The notes beneath the pieces were generated by a model. The model was given only the letters and a program-made list of their open reading frames with translations, was not told the origin of the DNA and ran no database searches. Position numbers and translations under genes: made by a program. Below are positions 8,230 to 15,782 of a stretch of 64,000 nucleotides of DNA, piece after piece; the first letter of the stretch is position 1, and each line of letters begins with the position of its first letter. This DNA comes from an uncultured Oscillospiraceae bacterium (lineage in GTDB: Bacteria > Bacillota > Clostridia > Oscillospirales > Oscillospiraceae), in NCBI GenBank assembly GCA_910584285.1, contig CAJTYK010000005.1:1-64000 (forward strand), read 5' to 3'.

Positions 8230-8336
8230 TTTGGCTTGAGTTTGGCTCAATGGCGCATGATGGACAGGCAAATTGAGCAGATCCCATAAAGTGAAAAGAA
8301 TTTTTTGTGAAATTTCTAAAAAATTGCCGAAAGAGA

Positions 8337-8366
8337 TTGACAAGTCTTTGCTTTTGTGATTATAAT
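8337..8366 (+). promoter_or_regulatory. Consensus sigma-A promoter of sigH, very short leader
   Basis: Perfect -35 TTGACA (8337-8342), 18-nt spacer, perfect -10 TATAAT (8361-8366). The expected start of transcription is about 8372-8374, only some 8-10 nt before the ATG at 8382. Confidence 0.88.
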
Positions 8367-8381
8367 GTGTAGGGTTAAAGT

Positions 8382-8972
8382 ATGAGTACATTTGATTCAC
8401 AACGATGCGAATACAGTGATGAAGAATTGTGCCGCCTCACCGCCTCCGGCAACAGGGATGCGGAAGAAGCCTTGGTCAAGCGGTATCTTCGGATGGTACG
8501 TATGTGCGCCCGCCCCTATTTCCTGGCAGGTGGAGACAGTGAGGATCTGATCCAGGAGGCCACCTTTGGCCTGCTGAAAGCGATCCGGGAGTTCGAACCT
8601 GGACACGACGCGACTTTCAAGACCTTTGCGGAGGTCTGTATTCGCAACCGAATCCGCTCCGCGGTAGCCACCGCCTCCCGGAGCAAACACGCCCCGTTGA
8701 ACAACAGCATCCCTTTTGAATCCCCCATGCTGGGCAGCGGCGCCAGCCCTGAGGAATTGTACATCAGCAGGGAAGAAGAAGCGGAGCGGCTGACTATGCT
8801 GGCTCAGAAGCTGTCTCCGCTGGAGCGGAGCATTATGGCGCTCTTTTTGCATGGCCTCTCCTATCGGGAAATCAGCGAGCAGGTGGGACGTCCCGCCAAA
8901 TCGGTGGACAACGCGATTCAACGCATCCGGCGCAAGGTGGCCGGCGATCTTGGCGTTATCAGCGAAAGCTGA
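8382..8972 (+). CDS. sigH: RNA polymerase sporulation sigma factor SigH
   Basis: 196-residue sigma-70 family factor resembling SigH, which directs early-sporulation and stationary-phase genes. Region 2: DAEEALVKRYLRMVRMCARPYFLAGGDSEDLIQEATFGLLKAIREF (about 24-70, quoted here by its span), with the polymerase-binding EDLIQE motif. Region 4: LSPLERSIMALFLHGLSYREI and the HTH EISEQVGRPAKSVDNAIQRIRRK near the C terminus. No other in-frame start exists before region 1.2/2, so ATG 8382 is accepted although only AGGG precedes it. In Bacillus sigH lies near rpmG/secE. That context is absent here. Confidence 0.88.
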   Translation: MSTFDSQRCEYSDEELCRLTASGNRDAEEALVKRYLRMVRMCARPYFLAGGDSEDLIQEATFGLLKAIREFEPGHDATFKTFAEVCIRNRIRSAVATASRSKHAPLNNSIPFESPMLGSGASPEELYISREEEAERLTMLAQKLSPLERSIMALFLHGLSYREISEQVGRPAKSVDNAIQRIRRKVAGDLGVISES

Positions 8973-9038
8973 CGCAAATATTACAGTCCCAGCAGGTTGC
9001 AGTTCCGATTCTGGGCATCAAAAGAGAGGGTATTTCCA

Positions 9039-9317
9039 ATGTACGAAGACAAGACCTTAGTTTGCAAAGAGTGTGGTCAGGAGTTCGTGTTCACCGCCGG
9101 TGAGCAGGAGTTCTATGCAGAGCGCGGCTTCCAGAACGAGCCCCAGCGCTGCAAGGCCTGCCGCGACGCCCGCAAGGCCGCTGCCCGCGGCCCCCGGGAG
9201 TACTTCACCGCTGTGTGCGCCGCCTGCGGCGGCGAGGCCAAGGTTCCCTTTGAGCCGAAGACTGACCGCCCCGTGTATTGCAGCGAGTGCTTCGCGAAGA
9301 TGCGCGGCGAGGGTTAA
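9039..9317 (+). CDS. Zinc-ribbon domain protein
   Basis: 92-residue protein with two CxxC pairs of treble-clef/zinc-ribbon type: CKECGQEF...CKAC (N-terminal half, 17-20 residue spacing) and CAACGGEAKVPF...CSECF (C-terminal half). The second unit is the CxxC-x17-CxxC probable zinc-binding domain seen in many bacterial small proteins. ATG 9039 follows AGAGAGGG by 8 nt. An in-frame start further upstream overlaps the intergenic region and lacks a ribosome site. Function is unknown. It is bounded by sigH and a strong terminator. Confidence 0.85.
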   Translation: MYEDKTLVCKECGQEFVFTAGEQEFYAERGFQNEPQRCKACRDARKAAARGPREYFTAVCAACGGEAKVPFEPKTDRPVYCSECFAKMRGEG

Positions 9318-9333
9318 TAAGAAAAAACGGAAG

Positions 9334-9367
9334 GGATCGTGCTGGGAAACCAGCACGATCCTTTTTT
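9334..9367 (+). terminator. Strong Rho-independent terminator
   Basis: Perfect 12-bp stem GGATCGTGCTGG (9334-9345 with 9350-9361), GAAA tetraloop, followed by TTTTTT. It ends the sigH/zinc-ribbon unit. Confidence 0.95.
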
Positions 9368-9389
9368 GCTGGGTAAACGGTGTTTTGCC

Positions 9390-9418
9390 TTGTCCCCCTC
9401 GGAAAACTGTGGTATAAT
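9390..9418 (+). promoter_or_regulatory. Sigma-A promoter of purB
   Basis: -35 TTGTCC (9390-9395), 17-nt spacer, -10 TATAAT (9413-9418). It leaves a leader of about 130 nt before purB. Confidence 0.82.
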
Positions 9419-9451
9419 ACCCGCAGAGCATTTATGACTTGGTGAACAGAT

Positions 9452-9482
9452 GTACCACAATGATGCTCCATGCCTGTGGTAC
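9452..9482 (+). promoter_or_regulatory. Hairpin in the purB 5' leader
   Basis: Perfect 8-bp inverted repeat GTACCACA/TGTGGTAC (9452-9459 with 9475-9482) with a 15-nt loop, about 27 nt into the predicted transcript. It does not show the conserved core of the purine, PRPP/guanidine or ZTP riboswitches that I can recognise. It may be a structured leader or a protein-binding site. Confidence 0.5.
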
Positions 9483-9556
9483 AAGAAACACAACACTGTG
9501 CCCGTGGCGCGGCAGGCTTTTCTCTCCGGGCCGGGGCATAAGGAGGAACACTTCGC

Positions 9557-10993
9557 GTGAATAAATCCGCATATGAGAGTCCGCTGTCCTCCCGCTATGC
9601 CAGCGACAAAATGCAGTATGTTTTTTCTCCGGACAAGAAATTCTCCACCTGGCGGCGGCTCTGGGTCGCCCTGGCCCGGGCAGAGATGGAGCTCGGACTC
9701 CCCATCACCCAGGAACAGATTGAGGAGCTGGAGGCCCATATCACGGACATCGATTACGAGCGGGCCGCCCGGAAGGAGCGGGAGCTCCGCCATGACGTGA
9801 TGGCCCACATCCACACCTATGGCGCCCAATGCCCCAAGGCCATGCCCATTATTCATCTGGGGGCCACCAGCTGCTATGTGGGGGATAACACCGACGTGAT
9901 CCTCATGCGGGAGGGGCTGGAGCTGATCCGGGATCAGCTGGTGCGGGTGTTGGACGCGCTGAGCCGGTTTGCCCATCGTTACAAGGCCCTGCCCACCCTT
10001 GGGTTTACCCACTTTCAGGCCGCTCAGCTGGTTACGGTGGGGAAGCGGGCTACCCTGTGGATGAACGACCTGCTCCAGGATCTGGACGAGGTGGAGTACC
10101 GCATCTCCAACTTGAAGCTGCTGGGCTGCAAAGGAACCACCGGCACTCAGGCCTCTTTTTTGGAGCTGTTCGAGGGGGATCATGAGAAGTGCCTGGAGCT
10201 GGATTGTCGCATTGCCCGGGGAATGGGGTTTCAGGATACGGTTCCCGTGTCCGGGCAGACCTATTCCCGCAAGGTGGACGCAGCCATCCTGTCTACACTG
10301 TCCGGGATTGCCCAATCCGCCTGCAAATTTGCCACCGATGTGCGGCTGCTATGCCACCTGAAGGAGGTGGAGGAGCCCTTTGAGGCCAGCCAGATCGGAT
10401 CCTCCGCCATGCCCTATAAACGCAACCCCATGCGGTGTGAGCGCATCTGCGCACTGGCGCGGTATGTCATCGCGGATGCCGCCAATCCGGCCTATACTGC
10501 CGCCACCCAGTGGTTTGAGCGCACCCTGGACGACTCCGCCAACAAGCGTCTGTCTGTGCCCGAGGCGTTCCTGGCCGTGGACGCTATACTTGGCATCTAT
10601 GAAAATGTGGCTTCCGGGCTGGTGGTTCATGAAAAGGTGATTGAAAAGCATATTCTGGAGGAATTGCCCTTTATGGTCAGCGAGAATATCCTGATGGACG
10701 CGGTGAAGCAGGGGGGAGACCGTCAGCAGCTTCATGAACGAATTCGGGTTCTTTCCCTGGAGGCTGGAAGGACTGTAAAGGAGCTTGGCTTGCCAAATAA
10801 TTTGATTGATCTGATCGCCGCTGACGAGCAATTCCATCTGAGCCGAGAGGAACTGACCGCCCATCTGGATCCCTCCCGCTACATCGGCCGGTGCCCGGAG
10901 CAAGTGTCCGACTTCCTGGTAGAGTGCGTCCAACCGGTTTTAGCCCGCCATGCCCACGCGCTGTCCGGCGAGGCTACGGAGCTGAAGGTTTAA
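9557..10993 (+). CDS. purB: Adenylosuccinate lyase
   Basis: 478-residue fumarase/aspartase superfamily enzyme that acts twice in purine synthesis, on SAICAR and on adenylosuccinate, releasing fumarate. Signature GSSAMPYKRNPM in the flexible catalytic loop (about residues 282-293, catalytic Ser), His in HLGATSCYV (about 95) and GFTHFQAAQ (about 154). The length fits the longer PurB class. The GTG start at 9557 has AAGGAGG 10 nt upstream. It is a single gene with its own promoter. The next gene pfkA follows after 38 nt. Confidence 0.96.
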   Translation: MNKSAYESPLSSRYASDKMQYVFSPDKKFSTWRRLWVALARAEMELGLPITQEQIEELEAHITDIDYERAARKERELRHDVMAHIHTYGAQCPKAMPIIHLGATSCYVGDNTDVILMREGLELIRDQLVRVLDALSRFAHRYKALPTLGFTHFQAAQLVTVGKRATLWMNDLLQDLDEVEYRISNLKLLGCKGTTGTQASFLELFEGDHEKCLELDCRIARGMGFQDTVPVSGQTYSRKVDAAILSTLSGIAQSACKFATDVRLLCHLKEVEEPFEASQIGSSAMPYKRNPMRCERICALARYVIADAANPAYTAATQWFERTLDDSANKRLSVPEAFLAVDAILGIYENVASGLVVHEKVIEKHILEELPFMVSENILMDAVKQGGDRQQLHERIRVLSLEAGRTVKELGLPNNLIDLIAADEQFHLSREELTAHLDPSRYIGRCPEQVSDFLVECVQPVLARHAHALSGEATELKV

Positions 10994-11031
10994 CCCCGCC
11001 CGAAACAATATTTTGGAAAGGATGACTACAT

Positions 11032-12027
11032 ATGAAAGCTGCTGTCCATCGAATCGGAGTATTTACCAGCGGCGGAGACGCCCCCGGCATGAACGCCGCC
11101 ATCCGCGCCGTGGTTCGGGCCTCACTGCATTACGGCATCGAGTGCATCGGTATCCGCCGGGGCTATCACGGCCTGCTCAACGGCGACTTTACCAAGCTGG
11201 ATTTTGAGAGCGTCAGCGACATTTCCCGCCGGGGCGGCACCATGCTTTACTCCGCCCGCAGCCTGGAATTTATTGAGGAGGCTGGGCGGAACAAGGCCCT
11301 GGCCACCTGTAAGCTGCTGGGGATGGACGCTCTGGTGGGCATTGGCGGCGATGGCACCTTCAAGGGCCTGCTGAGTTTGGCCAACAGCGGGATCTCCGTC
11401 ATCGGCGTGCCGGGCACCATTGACAACGATATCGCCTGTTCCTCCTACACCATCGGCTATGACACCGCCTGCAACATCGCCCTGGAAAGCATCGACCGCC
11501 TGCGTGATACCATGAAGTCCCACGAGCGCTGCTCTGTGGTGGAGGTGATGGGCCACCGGGCCGGCTATCTGGCCTACTCGGTGGGCATTGCCTGCGGGGC
11601 CACCGTGGTTTTGGTGCCGGAGCGCCAGGTGGATTTTGAGCAGGATGTGATTGAGCCCATCCGCCGGGCCCGGTTAGGCGGCCGCACCCACTTCATGGTT
11701 ATTGTGGCGGAAGGGGTCACCGGCGGCGCATATCAGGTGGCGGATCAAATTCGAAACGCGACGGCGCTGGATACCCGCGTCACCGTGCTGGGTCATGTGC
11801 AGCGCGGCGGCTCACCCACATCCCGGGATCGTATGGTGGCCACCTATATGGGCTACGAGGCCGTCAAGCTGCTGGCGGAGGGAAAGAGCTGCCGGGTGGT
11901 GGCCATGAAGGGCGACGACATCGTGGATTATGACATCACTGAGGCCCTGTCCATGACAAAGGGGTTGGACGAGATGAGTGAGGTCGTGGCCCGTGCGATG
12001 ACCGGCGTCTCCGATGATCGGATGTGA
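11032..12027 (+). CDS. pfkA: ATP-dependent 6-phosphofructokinase
   Basis: 331-residue group I phosphofructokinase, converting fructose 6-phosphate and ATP to fructose 1,6-bisphosphate. Diagnostic residues favour ATP: GGDGTFKG (Gly after GGD instead of Asp) and PGTIDNDI (Gly-Thr instead of Lys-Thr). N-terminal TSGGDAPGMNA binds nucleotide. VMGHRAGYLA and GHVQRGGSPTSRDR complete the sugar site. Slightly longer than the 319-residue Bacillus enzyme. It converges on a PPi-dependent phosphofructokinase across a shared terminator. Confidence 0.96.
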   Translation: MKAAVHRIGVFTSGGDAPGMNAAIRAVVRASLHYGIECIGIRRGYHGLLNGDFTKLDFESVSDISRRGGTMLYSARSLEFIEEAGRNKALATCKLLGMDALVGIGGDGTFKGLLSLANSGISVIGVPGTIDNDIACSSYTIGYDTACNIALESIDRLRDTMKSHERCSVVEVMGHRAGYLAYSVGIACGATVVLVPERQVDFEQDVIEPIRRARLGGRTHFMVIVAEGVTGGAYQVADQIRNATALDTRVTVLGHVQRGGSPTSRDRMVATYMGYEAVKLLAEGKSCRVVAMKGDDIVDYDITEALSMTKGLDEMSEVVARAMTGVSDDRM

Positions 12028-12035
12028 CAAATAAC

Positions 12036-12074
12036 AAAAAGCACCGGGTTCCTCCAGGAATCCGGTGCTTTTTT
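12036..12074. terminator. Bidirectional terminator between pfkA and the PPi-phosphofructokinase gene
   Basis: Stem AAAAAGCACCGG (12036-12047) with CCGGTGCTTTTTT (12062-12074), and an internal TTCC/GGAA extension. A-run and T-run flank the GC core, so it works in both directions for the two convergent genes. Confidence 0.92.
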
Positions 12075-12084
12075 GCTGCATTTT

Positions 12085-13323
12085 TTACTTCGCCAGTACC
12101 TTCTTCAACCGTGCGAACCGGGGCAGGCCGTTCTCCTTGGCCTGATGGTTTTCACCTTGAATCAGGGGCAGGGCATAGTCGATGAACGCCTGGGTCACGC
12201 CGTTGCCCTCCTTGTTGATCCACTCCAAAGGCACCTTCTTTTCAAAGTTGGCCACCTCAGAGAGATGGAACAGCTTGGTCTTGCAGGTGTACTTGCCATC
12301 CTCCCGGGTGCACTCAAAACCCACCATCTTGTCCGTCTCCCCGGCCACGGCGGCCTCCACAGCGGTCTTGCCCGCCAGGAAGGACTCGTCGATATCGGTC
12401 TGGGAGGCCAGGTGGGAGCCGCACCGCTGGAGCAGGGACAGCTCGATGCCGCGCACCTTGGCGCCGGTCTTTTCCTTGACGACGTTGGCCAGCAGTGCGG
12501 CCAGACCGCCCAGCTGGGCGTGACCGAAGCCGTCGGTGGCGGAGGTCTTGGCCTCGGACACGAAGGAGCCGTCGGCGTAGTGGATGCCCTCGGAGACGGC
12601 CACGATGCAGTTGCCGTTCTTCTTGTAGATGGTGTCCACATCGTTCAGGAACTTGTCCATATCGAAGTCCACCTCAGGGAGGTAAACGAGATCGGGGGCG
12701 CAGCCCACCACGCCCGCCAGGGCGGCGGCCCCGGCCAGCCAGCCGGCGTGACGGCCCATGATCTCAATGACGGTCACCATGCCGGTGTCGTACACCCGGG
12801 CGTCCTTATACACCTCGGCGCAGGAGGTGGCGATATACTTGGCGGCAGAAGCGAAGCCGGGGCAGTGGTCGGTGCCAAACAGATCGTTGTCGATGGTCTT
12901 GGGCACGCCCATCACCCGGCACTCGTAGCCGGACTTGGCCATGAAGCGGCTCACCTTGGCGCAGGTGTCCATGGAATCGTTGCCGCCGTTGTAGAAGAAA
13001 TAACGGATGTTGTACTTCTGGAAGATCTCCAGAATCCGCTTGTAATCGGTGTCGTCCACATCGGGGTCGGCGATTTTATAGCGGCAGGAGCCCAGCTCAG
13101 AGGAGGGGGTGTTGAGCAGCAGCTCCAGTTCCTTGGCGTCCTCCTGGCCCATATCGTACAGCTGATCGTTCAGCATCCCCTTGATGCCGTGGGCCATTCC
13201 ATAGACGGCGGTAATGTCCGGGCAGTCCAGCGCGGTGCGGATCACGCCGTAAGCGCTGGCGTTGATGACGGAGGTGGGGCCGCCGGACTGGCCAATGACG
13301 CAAGCGCCCTTTAACTGTGACAT
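12085..13323 (-). CDS. pfp: Pyrophosphate-dependent 6-phosphofructokinase
   Basis: 412-residue phosphofructokinase of the PPi-using branch. Motifs: GQSGGPTSVINAS, YNGGNDSMDTC (Asn-Asp at the position of the ATP enzyme GGDG, typical of PPi or atypical enzymes), GVPKTIDNDL with the Lys that marks PPi use, and EIMGRHAGWLAG. It uses PPi reversibly, so it can work in glycolysis or gluconeogenesis. The donor is inferred from motifs only. It lies 75 nt downstream of the aldolase gene on the same strand, giving a two-gene glycolytic unit. Confidence 0.9.
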   Translation of the reverse strand: MSQLKGACVIGQSGGPTSVINASAYGVIRTALDCPDITAVYGMAHGIKGMLNDQLYDMGQEDAKELELLLNTPSSELGSCRYKIADPDVDDTDYKRILEIFQKYNIRYFFYNGGNDSMDTCAKVSRFMAKSGYECRVMGVPKTIDNDLFGTDHCPGFASAAKYIATSCAEVYKDARVYDTGMVTVIEIMGRHAGWLAGAAALAGVVGCAPDLVYLPEVDFDMDKFLNDVDTIYKKNGNCIVAVSEGIHYADGSFVSEAKTSATDGFGHAQLGGLAALLANVVKEKTGAKVRGIELSLLQRCGSHLASQTDIDESFLAGKTAVEAAVAGETDKMVGFECTREDGKYTCKTKLFHLSEVANFEKKVPLEWINKEGNGVTQAFIDYALPLIQGENHQAKENGLPRFARLKKVLAK

Positions 13324-13358
13324 AGTCTAATTTCTCCTTACTCGATCATTTCATCGGA

Positions 13359-13386
13359 GTTCCCCGCCTCCGGGGAGACGGGGAAC
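13359..13386 (-). terminator. Hairpin between aldolase and PPi-phosphofructokinase
   Basis: 8-bp GTTCCCCG/CGGGGAAC stem (13359-13366 with 13379-13386) with an inner CTCC/GGAG pairing. No T-run follows, so it is more likely a processing or stabilising element in a shared transcript than a full stop. Confidence 0.5.
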
Positions 13387-13398
13387 AGAATTGATGTG

Positions 13399-14367
13399 TT
13401 ACGCCTTGCCAGCGCAGCCCAGCACGTCCACCAGCTTGTGACGGACGGTCTCTTTGATGTTAGCGCGGGCGGGCTTCAGGTACTCGCGGGGGTCGAACTT
13501 GTCCGGGTGCTCATCGAAGAACTGGCGGATGGTGCCGGTCATCGTCAGCCGCAGATCGGAGTCGATGTTGATCTTGCACACGGACAGGGTGGCGGCCTTA
13601 CGCAGCTGCTCCTCGGGGATGCCCACCGCGTCGGGCATCTTGCCGCCGTGCTCGTTGACCATCTTCACGTAGTCCTGAGGCACGCTGGAGGAGCCGTGGA
13701 GCACGATGGGGAAGCCGGGCAGACGCTTGGAGACCTCCTCCAGCACATCGAAGCGCAGGGGAGGGGGCACCAGGATGCCCTTCTCGTTCCGGGTGCACTG
13801 ATCGGGGGTGAACTTGTAGGCGCCGTGGCTGGTGCCGATGGCGATGGCCAGGGAGTCGCAGCCGGTCTTGGACACGAACTCCTCCACCTCCTCGGGCCGG
13901 GTGTAGGAGGCGGCATGGGCGGCCACCTTCACGTCGTCCTCAATGCCGGCCAGGGTGCCCAGCTCGGCCTCCACCACCACGCCGTGGTCGTGGGCATACT
14001 CCACCACCTTCTTGGTGATCTCAATATTTTCCTCGAAGGGCTTGGAGGAGGCGTCGATCATGACGGACGTGAAGCCGCCGTCGATGCAGCTCTTGCAGGT
14101 CTCAAAGTCGGGGCCGTGATCCAGATGGAGCACGATGGGGATCTCGGGGCACTCAATCACAGCGGCCTCCACCAGCTTCACCAGGTAGGTGTGGTTGGCG
14201 TAGGCGCGGGCGCCCTTGGACACCTGGAGGATAACGGGGGCCTTCTCCTCTTTGCAGGCCTCGGTGATACCCTGGACGATCTCCATGTTGTTGACGTTGA
14301 ACGCGCCGATGGCGTAGCCGCCCTCGTAGGCCTTCTTGAACATTTCAGTAGAGGTAACCAGTGGCAT
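13399..14367 (-). CDS. fba: Class II fructose-1,6-bisphosphate aldolase
   Basis: 322-residue zinc-dependent aldolase that splits fructose 1,6-bisphosphate into DHAP and glyceraldehyde 3-phosphate. Metal ligands and motifs: HLDHGPDFETCKSCIDGGFTS (about residues 80-100; first His pair), EAELGTLAG (about 140), GTSHGAYKF (His about 183) and LHGSSSVP (His about 213). ATG 14367 was chosen because AAGGAG lies 11 nt upstream inside a longer open frame. Size and motifs are typical of the Bacillus-type subgroup. Confidence 0.96.
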   Translation of the reverse strand: MPLVTSTEMFKKAYEGGYAIGAFNVNNMEIVQGITEACKEEKAPVILQVSKGARAYANHTYLVKLVEAAVIECPEIPIVLHLDHGPDFETCKSCIDGGFTSVMIDASSKPFEENIEITKKVVEYAHDHGVVVEAELGTLAGIEDDVKVAAHAASYTRPEEVEEFVSKTGCDSLAIAIGTSHGAYKFTPDQCTRNEKGILVPPPLRFDVLEEVSKRLPGFPIVLHGSSSVPQDYVKMVNEHGGKMPDAVGIPEEQLRKAATLSVCKINIDSDLRLTMTGTIRQFFDEHPDKFDPREYLKPARANIKETVRHKLVDVLGCAGKA

Positions 14368-14415
14368 GATTGTCCAACTCCTTATCAAAATTTGATTTTG
14401 GTGGTTTCCGTTATG

Positions 14416-14444
14416 ATTTTAACATTCAGCACCGGAAAATGCAA
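14416..14444 (-). promoter_or_regulatory. Sigma-A promoter of the aldolase gene
   Basis: On the minus strand, -35 TTGCAT (14439-14444), 17-nt spacer, -10 TAAAAT (14416-14421), about 50 nt before the start codon. Confidence 0.8.
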
Positions 14445-14556
14445 GCAAAAGCTCCGGTTTTTGGCGGTCAAAACCTACAAAACAGAAAAGGCTTTTTCCT
14501 GCCGGTGTCAACAAAATGACGGCGTACATAGGATGGCAGGAAAGGGGGGAGGCGGC

Positions 14557-15120
14557 ATGATCCAACTGCTTCCATATAATCGCCGGGCGGCGGTGGCCTA
14601 CGCCCACAAATGGGCCTATACCCGCAACCCGGCCTTCTATGATTTCAGCGAGATCGGCGGGGACTGCACCAACTTTGCGTCCCAATGCCTGTACGCCGGC
14701 GGCGGGATTATGAACTTCACGCCGGACTTCGGTTGGTACTATATCGACGCCACCGACCGTTCTCCATCCTGGACAGGGGTGCAGTTTTTCTGGGACTTCA
14801 TGACCAGGCCACAGCTTAGCGACGGGCCGGTGGGCATCCAGGTGCACATGAATTTCCTACGTCCGGGTGATTTTATCCAACTCCGGTTTGAGAGCAGCGG
14901 GGAAGTATTCGCCCACACGCCGGTGGTGGTTTCCGTGGGGGCAGTGCCCAGGCCGGATAATATCCTGATTGCCGCCCACTCCAACGACGCCGACTACCGG
15001 CCGCTGGACAGCTATCAAAACGTGGTGGAGTGGCGGTTCCTCCACATCGTCGGGATTCTCAAGGTGACCAACGGGCCGAATTCCGGCCTGGAACGGATGA
15101 ATGACAGCGCGGGGGGGTGA
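14557..15120 (+). CDS. Amidase-domain (Amidase_6 type) protein
   Basis: 187-residue protein made up of a single putative amidase domain of the NlpC/P60-like fold. The signature GGDCTNFASQCLYAGG (about residues 29-44) contains the presumed catalytic Cys, and HTPVVVS (about 113) the His. Homologous domains sit at the C terminus of secreted clostridial proteins, often spore or wall related. Here there is no signal peptide and no extra domain. ATG 14557 has AAAGGGGGGAGG just upstream. It is the only plus-strand gene in the block and diverges from fba. Substrate is unknown, with a peptide or wall amide inferred. Confidence 0.85.
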   Translation: MIQLLPYNRRAAVAYAHKWAYTRNPAFYDFSEIGGDCTNFASQCLYAGGGIMNFTPDFGWYYIDATDRSPSWTGVQFFWDFMTRPQLSDGPVGIQVHMNFLRPGDFIQLRFESSGEVFAHTPVVVSVGAVPRPDNILIAAHSNDADYRPLDSYQNVVEWRFLHIVGILKVTNGPNSGLERMNDSAGG

Positions 15121-15134
15121 ACCCTCCGCGCTGT
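15104..15134. terminator. Terminator between convergent amidase and MBL genes
   Basis: 13-bp stem with one G-T pair (15104-15116 with 15122-15134), loop GTGAA, then GCGTTT. The amidase stop codon lies inside the hairpin. Confidence 0.78.
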
Positions 15135-15138
15135 GCGT

Positions 15139-15780
15139 TTATGATGCCCATTTTCGATTTTTGACAGATTTCCCGTGACCAAAGTGGATGTTCCGGTCGC
15201 CGAACGCTTCAATTTTCCGTGCACTTTCCAGCATCGTGCCCCTGTCATGGTAGAGCATGGAAACCGTGGGATAAACCATATTCATCAGCGCGTCACCCAC
15301 GATGAGATCCGTTTCGCTTATGTCCAGCCCAATGGAGCCGTTTGTGTGACCGGGAAGGCCGACCACGTTCACGGGAAATCCATAACGTTCCAGGCTGTCA
15401 CCCTCGCTCAGAAAGACGGCAGGCGTAAAGGCCGGGATGCCGTTGGACAATTGGAAGCTTTTGATTGAGGCAGACAATACGATCCGGCCTAAAATCGTGT
15501 CGGCAGATAACGCCTGGCTCATGTTGTCCTTCAGCAGATCAAGGTCAGCCCTGTGCATAGCAACCGGACAGTTCAGCTCCCGAGATAAAAAGGCCGCGTT
15601 TTGTGCATGATCCATATGGCCATGGGTGAGCACCAACAACCGCACCTGATACGGCCTGCAGGCATCCAATACCTTCTGCCGGTGCTTTTCACGGCCAGTA
15701 TCCACCAAAATCGCATAGTTCCCATTGGAAATTAAATAACAATTCACGTTTCCGCAGATAATGCGCTGAATCTGTTCCAC
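15139..15780 (-). CDS. MBL-fold metallo-hydrolase
   Basis: 213-residue metallo-beta-lactamase-fold hydrolase with the dinuclear metal motif THGHMDH (about residues 52-58), a second His in GLPGHTNGSIG (about 142), Asp in LIVGDALM (about 159) and a final FGHGKS (about 201). Closest in layout to glyoxalase II-like small hydrolases, though the substrate cannot be assigned. GTG start with GGAGGAAT 7 nt upstream. It follows the tyrosine recombinase gene by 2 nt, so the two are probably co-transcribed. GC content is lower than in the neighbours. Confidence 0.88.
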   Translation of the reverse strand: MEQIQRIICGNVNCYLISNGNYAILVDTGREKHRQKVLDACRPYQVRLLVLTHGHMDHAQNAAFLSRELNCPVAMHRADLDLLKDNMSQALSADTILGRIVLSASIKSFQLSNGIPAFTPAVFLSEGDSLERYGFPVNVVGLPGHTNGSIGLDISETDLIVGDALMNMVYPTVSMLYHDRGTMLESARKIEAFGDRNIHFGHGKSVKNRKWAS

Positions 15781-15782
15781 GT

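Noticed and set aside
12073..13314. Long open frame on the plus strand opposite the PPi-phosphofructokinase gene (over 400 codons).
   Set aside because: Its translation is a repetitive Gly/Leu/His/Val-rich shadow of a well-supported gene, caused by GC-rich third positions. No ribosome site or family match.
13396..14556. Plus-strand frame continuous with the amidase-domain gene, suggesting a 574-residue protein.
   Set aside because: The first 380 residues are antisense to fructose-bisphosphate aldolase. A ribosome site and ATG at 14557 mark the real start.
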